From Flavobacteriaceae bacterium PS02334 (GTDB lineage: Bacteria; Bacteroidota; Bacteroidia; Flavobacteriales; Flavobacteriaceae), in contig JASCOH010000001.1 of assembly GCA_029959295.1 (NCBI GenBank), forward strand, positions 868,001-932,000: a stretch of DNA of 64,000 nucleotides, written 5' to 3'. The notes beneath the pieces are model-generated. The model saw nothing but the letters and a program-made list of their open reading frames with translations. It had not been told where the DNA came from and did not search any database. Positions 8,121 through 17,171 of the stretch are shown here, piece by piece. The position numbers were made by a program, and so were the translations under genes. Numbering within the stretch: position 1 is the stretch's first letter; each line of letters starts with the position of its first letter.

Positions 8121-11100
8121 TTAAATAATTTTCTGCGCTTGTTTTACCGGAAGCAATATTGTGAAGCTGGCACTTTCGCCCTTGACTCCCGTAGCTTGGA
8201 TTGTGCCGTGATGGCGCTGTACAATTTTTTTACATAAAGCCAATCCCAAGCCTGTTCCTTCATATTCATCTTTGGCATTCAGCCTTGAAAATACGTCAAA
8301 AATCTTGTGCACATAATCAGGATCGAGGCCGATTCCGTTATCAGTAACCACAATTTTTGCCATCTGCTTTTCATAAGCTCCGACAAGTGCAGATTCGATC
8401 GTGATCAGCGGTTTTACATCTATCTTTGAAAACTTAAGCGCATTATTGATCAAATTATAGAACAATTGGTAAATCAAAACAGAAGCACCTTCAATCACAG
8501 GAAGCTTGTCTTTTTGCAACGAAGCCTGTTTCTTCTGGATTAAGATTTCCAAGTCTGACTCGATATTTTCCATCACCTCATTTAAGTCGATCACATCAAT
8601 GGCCCTTTCGGAAGAAGTAATGGCAGAATAAGCCAAAACACCTTCAATCATAGAAAACATTCTGTCGGTAGAATTTTGGACCTTGCCTAAATACCCCTGC
8701 GCTTTTTCAGGAAGCAGTTTTTTGAATTCATGTTCCAGCATATTGCTGAAAATTTTAATCTTCCTGACAGGCTCTTTCAAGTCATGGCTCGCCACATGCG
8801 CAAATTGCAACAAATCATCATTCGAGCGTTGCAGTTCAAGCGTTCGCTGTTTTACTTGTTTGGTCAATTCTTCCGCAAATTGTTTTTGCTCTGTAATATC
8901 CTGAACTACGCCAATTAAAGAAACCGGCGCGTGATTTTCATCATAAATTACTTTTCCTTTTACTCTTACCCAGCGCTCTGACCCTTCTTGGGCGACAAGT
9001 CGGGCTTCATAATCGAGGTAGCCTGATTTTATAGACTCTTCATGCGCTTTCATCCTTGTTTCCATATCATCAGGATGGATAAAACTGGCCAGTTCTGAAC
9101 GGGTCACTGATTTCTCTATGCCCCAGATTTTATTGAAACGGTCAGAGGTTTTCATTTCATCGGTGAGCAGGTTTGTCTCATAAGGCCCCAGGTCAGCCGA
9201 TTCAATGGCAAGCCTTGCCTTTTCTTCGGCCTCTTCTACCCTTTTCATTGACAGCACATTTTCAGTAACATCAATGGCAATATCTAAGATGGCATAAACT
9301 TGTCCGTTAGAATCAAATATCGGCGTATAAGTAAAGTCATAATAGTTTTGGGTAAGCACGCCATTTTGAACAATCTTGACCTGTGTTCCAAAAGTCTGGA
9401 ACATTTTTCCAGTAGTGAAAACATCATCTAGAATCTTCAAAAACGGCTGGCCTTCTGTTATTAGTTCTGGCATGGCTTCTCTTAATGTCATCCCTGTTAC
9501 ATCGCCTTTTCCAACAATATCTATAAAAGTTTGGTTTGGCATATCGATAACTAAATCACGGCCAACAAAAAGTCCGATTGCTACAGGCGCTGCAGCGATA
9601 AGGCTTTTGAAACGGCTTTCGCTTTCTTCAAGTCTCTTCTTGTCGTGCATCTTTTCGGTTACATCCACAGCACTGTCCATGATACCGAAAATTTCTCCAT
9701 TTGAATCAAAAAGAGGCTTGTAGGTAAAATCAAAATAATAGGTACTCAGCTTTCCGTCTATAAAAAGATCTGCAGGCTGGTCAATCGCCGTGTAGGGAAT
9801 TCCTGTTTTTAAAACCTCATCTAAAATTCCCAAGAAAGGTTGCCCGACCAATTCCGGAACGGCTTCCCGAAGTGGCTTTCCGATTACTGAATTGCCTTTT
9901 CCCCACATCTTGATCATCATGTCATTGGCAATCTCAATAACCATGTCTTTACCTGTAAACAGGCAGGTGGCAATAGGTGATTCTTCAATCAGTTTTCTGA
10001 AGCGGAGTTCATTGTCATTGCTTTTCCTCTCAGCAATTACTTTATCGCTAACATCAACAGCCGTGGCAATAATGGCATATACTTTTCCGTTGTCGTCAAG
10101 CATTGGATTGTACCAGACATCAAAATAATAGCTACTTAATTTGCCGTCTATATTATACCAGACTTCTGCTTCTTTTACCGTATAAGGAATTCCCGTTTCA
10201 TATACTTCTTTCAAAATTTGCGGGAAACGCTGGTTTTCTAATTCAGGAAGGGCATCTATCAAAGTCTTTCCGATAATATTTCTATTTTTTCCCCAGCTCT
10301 GCAAAATTTTTTCATTGGCAAGCTCAATAACAAAATCAGGACCTGTCAAGAAAGTGATTCGCATTGGCGATTCGTCAATCAAGAGTTTTAAGCGCTGTTC
10401 ATTTAACTTTACAAGCTTTTCTGCTTCAATTTGCTCGTGCACATCTATGACAGTACCTACCAAACCTTGGTATTCTCCTTCGCTACCGCATCGGGGATTG
10501 GCATTATTCATGACCCAGCGGTAGTCGCCTTTGAAATTTCTGAGCCTGTAAAGCAGTTCGATAGGTTTTTGTGCCAAATTAGCCTCCCGAAATGTTCTTT
10601 CTGCAATTTCATAATCATCAGGATGCACGGCATTCAGCCAGCCAAAACCTTCAGCTTCCTCAGGAGCCTGGCCGGTATAATCATACCAGTTTTTATTGAG
10701 ATAGCTGCAGTACAGATCAGGTCCGATAATCCATATAATTACCGGAACGGAATCTGTCAGCTGTCTGAAATAGTTTTCGCTCTCTACGATTTTCTGCCTT
10801 GCGATGACTTGCTCAGTCACATCCTGCACTATTCCGTTGAGGCGTGTAGCTTTTTTATTTTCATTAAAGGTGGCCTTGCCTTTTGCCCTTAAAATTCTTT
10901 CTTTTTTAGTTTCGGGATGCACGATCGTGTATTCAATGTCATATTGCCCACCAGACGAATATTCCATGGCGTCTTGAATGGCCGCAGTGACACGAGATCT
11001 GTCTTTTTCTGCAATTGTATTTATGGCATCTGCGAGGTTAATTTCAGCATCATGAGAAAGTCCGAACCATGATTTCAGCCTTTCGTTTCCGGTAAATTTG

Positions 11101-11213
11101 CTTGTTTCTGGGTTTAGATCCCAGGTTCCAAATTCGGCTGCTTCAATTGCGAAGTGCAGCATATCTTGGTTTTCCTCTAATTTTTTAAGCCGTAAATTTT
11201 CTGATGCGTCCAT
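8121..11213 (-). CDS. Six-PAS sensor histidine kinase (cytoplasmic)
   Basis: A 1030-aa sensor kinase without transmembrane segments. It holds six PAS/PAC modules in tandem (about 17-135, 145-268, 270-395, 400-525, 530-655, 660-785). Modules 3-5 are close copies of each other with recurring G(I/K)PYT... and DVT(E/D)K-type linkers. These are followed by a HisKA domain with the phospho-acceptor His810 in the context ASHDLKEP, and a HATPase_c domain with N-box NLINNALKFSK, VTDNGIGLD and GTGLGLAL. There is no receiver domain, so it must signal to a separate response regulator. It is divergent from the kai-like operon across 462 bases, and its HisKA sequence resembles that of the kinase in that operon. 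Ligands of the PAS domains are unknown. Confidence 0.9.
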   Translation of the reverse strand: MDASENLRLKKLEENQDMLHFAIEAAEFGTWDLNPETSKFTGNERLKSWFGLSHDAEINLADAINTIAEKDRSRVTAAIQDAMEYSSGGQYDIEYTIVHPETKKERILRAKGKATFNENKKATRLNGIVQDVTEQVIARQKIVESENYFRQLTDSVPVIIWIIGPDLYCSYLNKNWYDYTGQAPEEAEGFGWLNAVHPDDYEIAERTFREANLAQKPIELLYRLRNFKGDYRWVMNNANPRCGSEGEYQGLVGTVIDVHEQIEAEKLVKLNEQRLKLLIDESPMRITFLTGPDFVIELANEKILQSWGKNRNIIGKTLIDALPELENQRFPQILKEVYETGIPYTVKEAEVWYNIDGKLSSYYFDVWYNPMLDDNGKVYAIIATAVDVSDKVIAERKSNDNELRFRKLIEESPIATCLFTGKDMVIEIANDMMIKMWGKGNSVIGKPLREAVPELVGQPFLGILDEVLKTGIPYTAIDQPADLFIDGKLSTYYFDFTYKPLFDSNGEIFGIMDSAVDVTEKMHDKKRLEESESRFKSLIAAAPVAIGLFVGRDLVIDMPNQTFIDIVGKGDVTGMTLREAMPELITEGQPFLKILDDVFTTGKMFQTFGTQVKIVQNGVLTQNYYDFTYTPIFDSNGQVYAILDIAIDVTENVLSMKRVEEAEEKARLAIESADLGPYETNLLTDEMKTSDRFNKIWGIEKSVTRSELASFIHPDDMETRMKAHEESIKSGYLDYEARLVAQEGSERWVRVKGKVIYDENHAPVSLIGVVQDITEQKQFAEELTKQVKQRTLELQRSNDDLLQFAHVASHDLKEPVRKIKIFSNMLEHEFKKLLPEKAQGYLGKVQNSTDRMFSMIEGVLAYSAITSSERAIDVIDLNEVMENIESDLEILIQKKQASLQKDKLPVIEGASVLIYQLFYNLINNALKFSKIDVKPLITIESALVGAYEKQMAKIVVTDNGIGLDPDYVHKIFDVFSRLNAKDEYEGTGLGLALCKKIVQRHHGTIQATGVKGESASFTILLPVKQAQKII

Positions 11214-11675
11214 TTATATAATTCAATTAGGAAAAGTAATAATTTTCTGCAACAACTGTTTTATAAAATTACTGAAAAATGTTAACGAAGCAAAAAATGC
11301 CTGATTGGTCCGCAAACATCCCACATCCTAATGCTATTTCAAAAAACAGAAGCAACTATCTTAACTCCTATTTGTAATGAATTTTATAGGTGTACAACCA
11401 TAGCAAATCCGTAATGAGTCCATAGTAAGTCCATCAAAACATAAGAATTAACAGACTTATTATAAAAAAGCTATAAATTAATTTTTTTTTTAGCACTACT
11501 AATCAAAAATCATACTTGGTCTATTGCTAAATTATTTTAGTTTGAGCCATATTTTTTTATTAGAAAATTTTTAAACAAAAAAAAGCGTTAGACATAAGTT
11601 AATTTATTTCGACTTCCTCCATTTAAAAAAAGAAAAAGTGTTAAATTTGGAGAACCCACCATAAAATAAGATCAC
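11214..11675. other. Intergenic region (462 bp) between the six-PAS kinase and kaiC
   Basis: This divergent, strongly AT-rich gap should hold the promoters of both the kinase and the kai-like operon. A TAAATTTG -7 box is visible at 11642-11649 for the operon. I could not find a matching -33 TTG at the usual spacing, and no convincing box for the kinase. No small gene, terminator or RNA structure stands out. Confidence 0.5.
11642..11649 (+). promoter_or_regulatory. -7 promoter box of the kai-like operon
   Basis: TAAATTTG matches the Bacteroidota TAnnTTTG -7 consensus. It predicts transcription starting near 11656, about 20 bases before the GTG start of kaiC. No -33 TTG is seen at normal spacing, so the promoter may be weak or activator-dependent. 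Confidence 0.45.
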
Positions 11676-13370
11676 GTGCGAAAATCTAAAGCTTTACAAC
11701 CAGAGGCCAATTTTAAATTTCCAAAAACCCCGACAGGAGTTGAAGGGCTGGATGAAATAACCGAGGGCGGTTTCCCAAAAGGACGTCCTACATTGATTTG
11801 TGGGGGCGCCGGATGCGGCAAGACGCTGCTTTCAATGCAATTTCTAATTAAGGGAATTACAGAATTTGGCGAACCTGGCGTTTTCATGTCTTTTGAAGAG
11901 CCGTCAGATGATTTGTCGCTAAACGTAAAATCATTAGGTTTTGACCTAGAAAAATTAAAATCAGAAAAAAAATTGGTCGTGGATCATGTTCGCGTTGAAC
12001 GTTCAGAAATTGAAGAAGCTGGAGAATATGATCTTGACGGATTATTTGTCAGGTTGGGCTATGCGATCGATACCGTAAAAGCCAAGCGCATTGTTCTTGA
12101 CACATTAGAATCTCTTTTTTCTGGATTAGACAACCAAGCGATTCTTCGTGCTGAACTTCGAAGATTGTTTCATTGGCTGAAAGATCGCGGCGTGACTGCA
12201 GTAATTACAGGAGAACGCGGCGAGGCAACATTGACAAGACAGGGACTTGAAGAATATGTTTCTGATTGTGTCATCATGCTTGATCATCGCGTCATTGAGC
12301 AGGTTTCTACCAGAAGATTGCGCATTATCAAATATAGAGGCTCGACGCACGGAACTAATGAATATCCCTTTTTAATTGATGAAGACGGAATTTCTGTATT
12401 GCCCATTACCTCTTTAAAATTAGACAACGAAGTTTCTTCAGATATTGTTGAGACCGGCGTTCCAGGCTTAAATGAGATGTTTGAAAAAGGCGGTATTTAT
12501 CGCGGCAGCAATATTTTAATTTCAGGAACTGCGGGAACCGCAAAGACTACGATTGCCGCTTATTTTGCCAATGAGCAGTGCCTGAGAAAAGAAAAAACAC
12601 TCTATTTTGCTTTTGAGGAATCGCCACAGCAACTGGTGCGAAACATGAAATCGATTGGAATTGACCTAGAAAAACACATTAAAAACGGCCATCTTGAAAT
12701 TCTTTCCTCGCGACCATCTTTGAACGGACTGGAGCTGCACCTGCTTACGCTAAGAAAAATGATCAAGGAGTTCAAACCGACGACAGTCATTATTGATCCG
12801 ATCAGCAATCTTATCAGCGTGGGAAGCATGCACGAAGTGCAGTCGATGCTCATAAGGCTGATTGACATGCTAAAACTGAACAACATCACGGCACTATTTA
12901 CCTCCTTGAACAAGCATACTGACAAAATAAGACCCGATTTGGCTGAAGAATCTGTTTCTTCTTTAGTAGACACCTGGATTACTGTTCGCGACATGGAAGG
13001 AATCGGAGAACGAAACCGAGGCATTTTTATTATCAAGTCAAGAGGAATGGGCCACTCTAATCAAGTGCGCGAGTTTTTGATTACAAAACAGGGCATCAAG
13101 CTTTTAAATGTCGAACTCGGGCCAAATGGAATCTTGACCGGCACAGCCAGAAAATCGCACGAATTGAAAAAGACAGTTTCAAAATTGAAGCTTCAAGACG
13201 AACTTGACAGAAAAGACCGTGAAATTGCCCGCAGGCGAAAAGTGCTGCAAGCCAATATCGATGCGCTGAAGAACGAATTTGAATCAGCAGTGGAAGAACT
13301 GAACATATTAAAGAAGACTGAAGAGCTTCAAACAATAGCGGCATCAAATAAAGATCCAAGACATAGTTAG
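11676..13370 (+). CDS. kaiC: KaiC-like double-domain RecA-fold ATPase
   Basis: A 564-aa protein with two KaiC domains, starting at GTG. The CI half has Walker A GGAGCGKT (43-50) and the catalytic acidic pair in FMSFEEPSDD. The CII half has G284-TAGTAKT, where the residue before the Walker lysine is Ala rather than Gly, and FAFEESPQQ. Residues S428-S429 (context SVSSLVDTW) align by eye with S431/T432 of cyanobacterial KaiC (ISTITDT), so a phosphorylatable pair is kept. The C-terminal 60-70 residues form a charged coiled coil absent from the classic 519-aa protein. KaiC is a hexameric autokinase and ATPase of circadian or stress timing systems. Two KaiB genes, a kinase and a response regulator follow with gaps of 2-8 bases. 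Confidence 0.9.
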   Translation: MRKSKALQPEANFKFPKTPTGVEGLDEITEGGFPKGRPTLICGGAGCGKTLLSMQFLIKGITEFGEPGVFMSFEEPSDDLSLNVKSLGFDLEKLKSEKKLVVDHVRVERSEIEEAGEYDLDGLFVRLGYAIDTVKAKRIVLDTLESLFSGLDNQAILRAELRRLFHWLKDRGVTAVITGERGEATLTRQGLEEYVSDCVIMLDHRVIEQVSTRRLRIIKYRGSTHGTNEYPFLIDEDGISVLPITSLKLDNEVSSDIVETGVPGLNEMFEKGGIYRGSNILISGTAGTAKTTIAAYFANEQCLRKEKTLYFAFEESPQQLVRNMKSIGIDLEKHIKNGHLEILSSRPSLNGLELHLLTLRKMIKEFKPTTVIIDPISNLISVGSMHEVQSMLIRLIDMLKLNNITALFTSLNKHTDKIRPDLAEESVSSLVDTWITVRDMEGIGERNRGIFIIKSRGMGHSNQVREFLITKQGIKLLNVELGPNGILTGTARKSHELKKTVSKLKLQDELDRKDREIARRRKVLQANIDALKNEFESAVEELNILKKTEELQTIAASNKDPRHS

Positions 13371-13376
13371 AAAGAG

Positions 13377-13667
13377 ATGAAAAAGCAACCTGCGGAGTGG
13401 CAATTATTATTGTATATAGCCGGACAGACTCCAAAATCCATCAAAGCTTTAAGCAACATTAAAAAATATGCAGAAGAACATCTGGCAGGCAAATATTCTA
13501 TTGAAATCATAGACCTGCTGGTAAATCCGCAATTGGCCGCAGGAGATCAAATTTTAGCAGTGCCGACATTAGTTCGAAGATTTCCAGAACCCATCCGAAA
13601 AATTATTGGAGACCTTTCTAACGAAGAAAGAGTGCTCGTGGGACTCAACATCAAACCTTTAAAATAA
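13377..13667 (+). CDS. kaiB: KaiB-like protein 1
   Basis: A 96-aa thioredoxin-like protein close to classical Kai[15 protein letters not shown] at the N terminus, [11 protein letters not shown]-type middle (here [22 protein letters not shown] with the cis-Pro), and the C-terminal hallmark [19 protein letters not shown]. KaiB is a fold-switching partner that binds the KaiC CI ring and competes with kinases for it. The ATG lies 6 bases after the kaiC stop with AAAGAG just upstream. It is the more canonical of the two KaiB copies in this operon. Confidence 0.92.
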   Translation: MKKQPAEWQLLLYIAGQTPKSIKALSNIKKYAEEHLAGKYSIEIIDLLVNPQLAAGDQILAVPTLVRRFPEPIRKIIGDLSNEERVLVGLNIKPLK

Positions 13668-13675
13668 AACCCAAC

Positions 13676-13972
13676 GTGGAAAATAGCCAAATAAGTGCTT
13701 CCGAGACAGAACATTATAAATTTATTTTGTTTATTTCTGGCATGTCCACAAAATCCAGCCATGCAATTGAAAACTTGAGAAAGATCAGCGAAAGCTACCT
13801 TCCAAAATTTGAGCTGCAGATTATTGATATCCGAACGGAACAGCAGAAGGCTGTAGAATACCAGATTTTGGCAGTTCCTACATTAATAAAAACACACCCA
13901 AATCCCAATAGAGTTATTGTTGGAGATTTGTCAGACACTGAAAAAGTATTAAAGATTTTAGATATCAGATAA
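13676..13972 (+). CDS. KaiB-like protein 2 (divergent paralogue)
   Basis: A 98-aa second KaiB, starting at GTG 8 bases after kaiB1. It keeps the KaiB outline ([46 protein letters not shown]). It lacks the TPxS signature of the first strand-helix turn (here MSTKS), the NPQLA motif (TEQQKA) and the VLIGL end (VLKIL). A tandem pair of one canonical and one divergent KaiB suggests that the copies differ in KaiC or kinase binding; this is inference. Its stop codon is 3 bases before the kinase start. Confidence 0.85.
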   Translation: MENSQISASETEHYKFILFISGMSTKSSHAIENLRKISESYLPKFELQIIDIRTEQQKAVEYQILAVPTLIKTHPNPNRVIVGDLSDTEKVLKILDIR

Positions 13973-13975
13973 GCT

Positions 13976-15235
13976 TTGAAAGAAGAAGGAAAAAATATTG
14001 AATCATTGCTTTCAGAAATCGCTGACTTAAAAAGCCAGCTTTTTGAAGCCAACAGCATTATGGATGCTATTAGAGAAGGCGCTGTCGATGCGCTGGTATT
14101 GAATGTTGACGGAAAAGCACAAGTCTATTCGATGGAAAGTGCCGATTATACGTATCGAATTCTAATCGAGAAATTTGGAGAAGGCGCATTGAGCATTTCT
14201 GAAGACGGACTCATTTTATATTGCAATGAATATTTTGCCAATATGATCGGCCTGCCACCAACCTCCATCATTGGAACTTATTTTCAAAAATATGTCGAAT
14301 CTCCTGAAGCTTTTATCCATCTAAAACAGAGCTTAAGAAAAGGGCCGAGCAAGAAAGAATTGCTGTTAAGCTTTAAAGAAAAAAAGATACCTGCTTATAT
14401 TTCGCTGACCGATCTGCATCCTACAGTTGATGCCATTGGAGTTGTAGTTACTGACCTTACTGAAAAAAGAGCACACGAGGAAGTTTTGGTATCCAACCAA
14501 AAAGAACTGGAATCAAAAGTATCAGAACTGAACCAGACCAATAAAAACCTAGAGCAATTTATACATGTAATTTCTCATGATTTAAAAGAACCGCTTCGCA
14601 AGATCTTGACCTATACCTCGCATTTAAACGCAACCAAAGCGCATCTTTTTGCTGAAGGAGAATTAAAAAGCTTAAATGTCATCAATTCTTCGGCATTGCG
14701 ACTCAACTCATTAGTAGATGATTTGGTAAAATATGCTTTTAGCGCAGCCAAAGACGAAGAAGGAGAAGTTGATTTAGACATCGTTCTTGAAGAAGTTTTG
14801 GATGATTTAGAATTGAGCATCAAGGAAAATACGGCCTTCATAGATAGTATGCCAATGCCCAAAATTCAGGGCTCAAAAATTCAGATGCGACAGCTGTTCT
14901 CAAATTTGATTTCAAATGCCATAAAATACAGCAAGCCCGAAGTCAAGCCTGAAATTAAAATTACACATGAAATTATTGATGGTTCTGAGATTCAAGCAAC
15001 TGGAAGAAAATACTACAAAATAGCTATCAGCGATAACGGAATTGGGATTGATTCTATGCATTTGAATAAAATTTTTACTATCTTTCAACGGTTGCATATG
15101 CGCGATGAATATTCTGGAAACGGAATCGGATTGGCAATATGCAGAAAAATAATGGACAACCACCAAGGTAAAATTGATGCCGAAAGCAAAATAGCTCAAG
15201 GCAGTATTTTCAACCTTTATTTTCCGATCAAATAA
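13976..15235 (+). CDS. PAS sensor histidine kinase of the kai-like operon
   Basis: A 419-aa cytoplasmic kinase, starting at TTG. An N-terminal coiled coil (about 1-30) is followed by a degenerate PAS-like segment (MDAIREGAVDALVLN, about 24-60) and a PAS domain (about 60-165). Next come a second coiled coil, a HisKA domain with phospho-acceptor His201 (VISHDLKEP), and a HATPase domain (NLISNAIKYSK, ISDNGIGID, GNGIGLAI). Unlike cyanobacterial SasA it has no N-terminal KaiB-like domain, so any link to KaiC or KaiB must use another surface. The response regulator follows 2 bases downstream and is its likely phosphoryl acceptor. Confidence 0.88.
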   Translation: MKEEGKNIESLLSEIADLKSQLFEANSIMDAIREGAVDALVLNVDGKAQVYSMESADYTYRILIEKFGEGALSISEDGLILYCNEYFANMIGLPPTSIIGTYFQKYVESPEAFIHLKQSLRKGPSKKELLLSFKEKKIPAYISLTDLHPTVDAIGVVVTDLTEKRAHEEVLVSNQKELESKVSELNQTNKNLEQFIHVISHDLKEPLRKILTYTSHLNATKAHLFAEGELKSLNVINSSALRLNSLVDDLVKYAFSAAKDEEGEVDLDIVLEEVLDDLELSIKENTAFIDSMPMPKIQGSKIQMRQLFSNLISNAIKYSKPEVKPEIKITHEIIDGSEIQATGRKYYKIAISDNGIGIDSMHLNKIFTIFQRLHMRDEYSGNGIGLAICRKIMDNHQGKIDAESKIAQGSIFNLYFPIK

Positions 15236-15237
15236 AA

Positions 15238-15642
15238 ATGAAGCAACAAAAACTGCATATTCTTATCGCTGAAGATGACATTGATGATGGAGAAATCATT
15301 CAGGAAAGTTTTGCCAGGCATCCCGCATTCTTAAATGTCGACATGGTAAAAAATGGGCAGGAACTGCTTAATTTTTTAAAAAGCTCTAAAGACATTCCTG
15401 ATATCATCTTGACAGATATCAACATGCCCATATTGAATGGAATCGAAGCTTTGGCAGAAATTCACGAAGATTCAATCTTGAGAAATATTCCTGCATTTGT
15501 GTATTCTACTGCTATAAATCCGTCTTATGAAGCCAAATGCAAAGAACTGGGCACAAAAGGTTTTTTAATCAAGCCGTTTCAGCTGGAAGAATTTTATGAA
15601 ATTCCGAATCGCATTCTTTATATGCTGGGACTGAAAGGCTAG
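15238..15642 (+). CDS. Stand-alone receiver-domain response regulator
   Basis: A 134-aa single REC domain of the Rcp1-like group that pairs with bacteriophytochrome-type HisKA kinases. The acidic pair is E12/D13-D14, the phospho-acceptor is D60 in ILTDINMP, the switch residue is S90 or T91, and the conserved lysine is K112 in LIKPF. There is no DNA-binding or enzymatic output domain, so output would go through protein contacts or a phosphorelay. It is the last gene of the kai-like operon, with its start 2 bases after the kinase stop. Confidence 0.88.
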   Translation: MKQQKLHILIAEDDIDDGEIIQESFARHPAFLNVDMVKNGQELLNFLKSSKDIPDIILTDINMPILNGIEALAEIHEDSILRNIPAFVYSTAINPSYEAKCKELGTKGFLIKPFQLEEFYEIPNRILYMLGLKG

Positions 15643-15696
15643 CAGTATTTTTTAGCTTAAATTCTTCTTCAGGATAGCTTTTCAACTTTCAATCCG

Positions 15697-15704
15697 TATC
15701 TTTG
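15697..15704 (+). promoter_or_regulatory. -7 promoter box of the DMT transporter gene
   Basis: TATCTTTG matches the TAnnTTTG consensus 22 bases before the ATG. No clear -33 TTG was found. It would give the transporter gene a promoter separate from the kai-like operon, for which no terminator is visible. Confidence 0.4.
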
Positions 15705-15726
15705 TCGGCTTTTTAAATTTTAAAAA

Positions 15727-16683
15727 ATGACTAAAAATAACGTACTGAAGGGAGTTTTTCTTGTAGGATTAGGCGCAACAAGTTATGGCATGCTGGCCAC
15801 TTTTGTAAAAATGGCTTATGGCGAAGGATATACCACAGCTGAAGTTACCTGTTCTCAATTTCTTTTCGGAATCATCGGAATATTGCTTATAAATGCTTTC
15901 CAGAGAAAACGCAACAGCAACACCGCGGTCAAGGCGACTAAAAAAAATATCACGCTGTTAATGACCGCTGGAACTTCAACAGGCTTGACCAGTATTTTTT
16001 ATTATTTGGCTGTCAAGTTTGATATTCCGGTATCGATTGCCATCGTACTCTTAATGCAGACCGTTTGGATCGGCGTATTATTAGAGATGTTTTTAGAAAA
16101 AAAATTACCTTCGACAATCAAAATCATAGCCGTAGTTATTGTCTTGATCGGAACAATCTTAGCAACAAATCTTATTAATTCTAGCGTAAAATTAAATCCG
16201 TTAGGTTTATTTTTCGGAATGCTGGCGGCAGTGTCATTTACGACCACAATGTTCACCGCAAACCGCATCGCCACAGAAATTTCTTCAGCACAAAGAAGCC
16301 TTTACATGCTTTTGGGCGGCGGAATCATGGTATTGCTTTTTGCCTTGATTACACAGATAATCCCAAATCAGTCTGAAGCTTTCAATGAAGCTTTGGGCGT
16401 ATTTTCAACGGCAAAAGATTTCAATTTCAATATCTTCTTGAAATGGGGAATCGTGCTTTCTTTGTTTGGGACAATTATTCCGCCGATGCTTTTGAATGCT
16501 GGTTTTCCACTTACCGGAATTGGCCTTGGAAGCATTGTTTCTTCTTTAGAATTACCAGTTTCCGTATTGATGGCTTACTTCCTTTTGCACGAGCAGGTAC
16601 TTTTAGTGCAGTGGATCGGAATCCTTTTGATCATCATGGCAATCGTAATCATGAATGTAAATTTCAAAAAGAAGGCCGTTTAA
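15727..16683 (+). CDS. EamA/DMT-superfamily transporter
   Basis: A 318-aa inner-membrane protein with about ten hydrophobic segments arranged as two EamA halves. The N-terminal GATSYGMLATFVKMAYGEG and C-terminal SSLELPVSVLMAYFLLHEQVLLVQWIGILLI segments are typical of drug/metabolite transporters. Members export amino acids, sugars or other small molecules; the substrate here cannot be predicted. A DoxX-like gene follows 31 bases downstream in the same direction. Confidence 0.85.
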   Translation: MTKNNVLKGVFLVGLGATSYGMLATFVKMAYGEGYTTAEVTCSQFLFGIIGILLINAFQRKRNSNTAVKATKKNITLLMTAGTSTGLTSIFYYLAVKFDIPVSIAIVLLMQTVWIGVLLEMFLEKKLPSTIKIIAVVIVLIGTILATNLINSSVKLNPLGLFFGMLAAVSFTTTMFTANRIATEISSAQRSLYMLLGGGIMVLLFALITQIIPNQSEAFNEALGVFSTAKDFNFNIFLKWGIVLSLFGTIIPPMLLNAGFPLTGIGLGSIVSSLELPVSVLMAYFLLHEQVLLVQWIGILLIIMAIVIMNVNFKKKAV

Positions 16684-16714
16684 TTTTATTTCCTTAAATT
16701 AGTAAAAACAATTT

Positions 16715-17068
16715 ATGGAATTATCTTGGCATTTATATTTGATGGCCGGAATCTATATTCTGGCGGGCTTAAACCATTTCAGAAACCCAAGAATGTATGT
16801 CAAGATAATTCCTGATTATTTGCCTGCGCCTAAACTATTGAATGTCTTGAGCGGTTTTGCAGAAATTCTATTCGGAATTCTTCTTTGCATTCCTTCTCTT
16901 TCTTGTTCTGGAGCCTGGGGAATTATTGCTTTGCTGATTGCAGTTTTCCCCGCAAATTTATATATGCTAACCCATAAAAAAGCTGGTTTTGGATTGCCTA
17001 AATGGCTATTGATTGCAAGGCTTCCTTTGCAATTACTGCTTATTTTCTGGGCTTACCTTTACACATAA
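16715..17068 (+). CDS. DoxX-like four-helix membrane protein
   Basis: A 117-aa protein with four hydrophobic helices. The opening YLMAGIYILAGLNHFRNPRMYVKIIPDYLP and LLNVLSGFAEILFGILL fit the DoxX-like group (COG4270). These small membrane proteins are mostly uncharacterised and some are linked to redox or oxidative-stress functions. It lies 31 bases after the DMT transporter and may share its transcript. There is no catalytic motif. Confidence 0.75.
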   Translation: MELSWHLYLMAGIYILAGLNHFRNPRMYVKIIPDYLPAPKLLNVLSGFAEILFGILLCIPSLSCSGAWGIIALLIAVFPANLYMLTHKKAGFGLPKWLLIARLPLQLLLIFWAYLYT

Positions 17069-17171
17069 TTATCTTGATCTTGAGGCTTATATTTTAAAAA
17101 TATTGGTTTAATTTGCAGTATATTATTTCTGAAATCATTTTATCAGAACTCACAACAGCACAACTACTTAC

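Noticed and set aside
10431-10892. 153-codon plus-strand ORF inside the six-PAS kinase gene
   Set aside because: It is antisense to clear PAS coding sequence and has no family resemblance.
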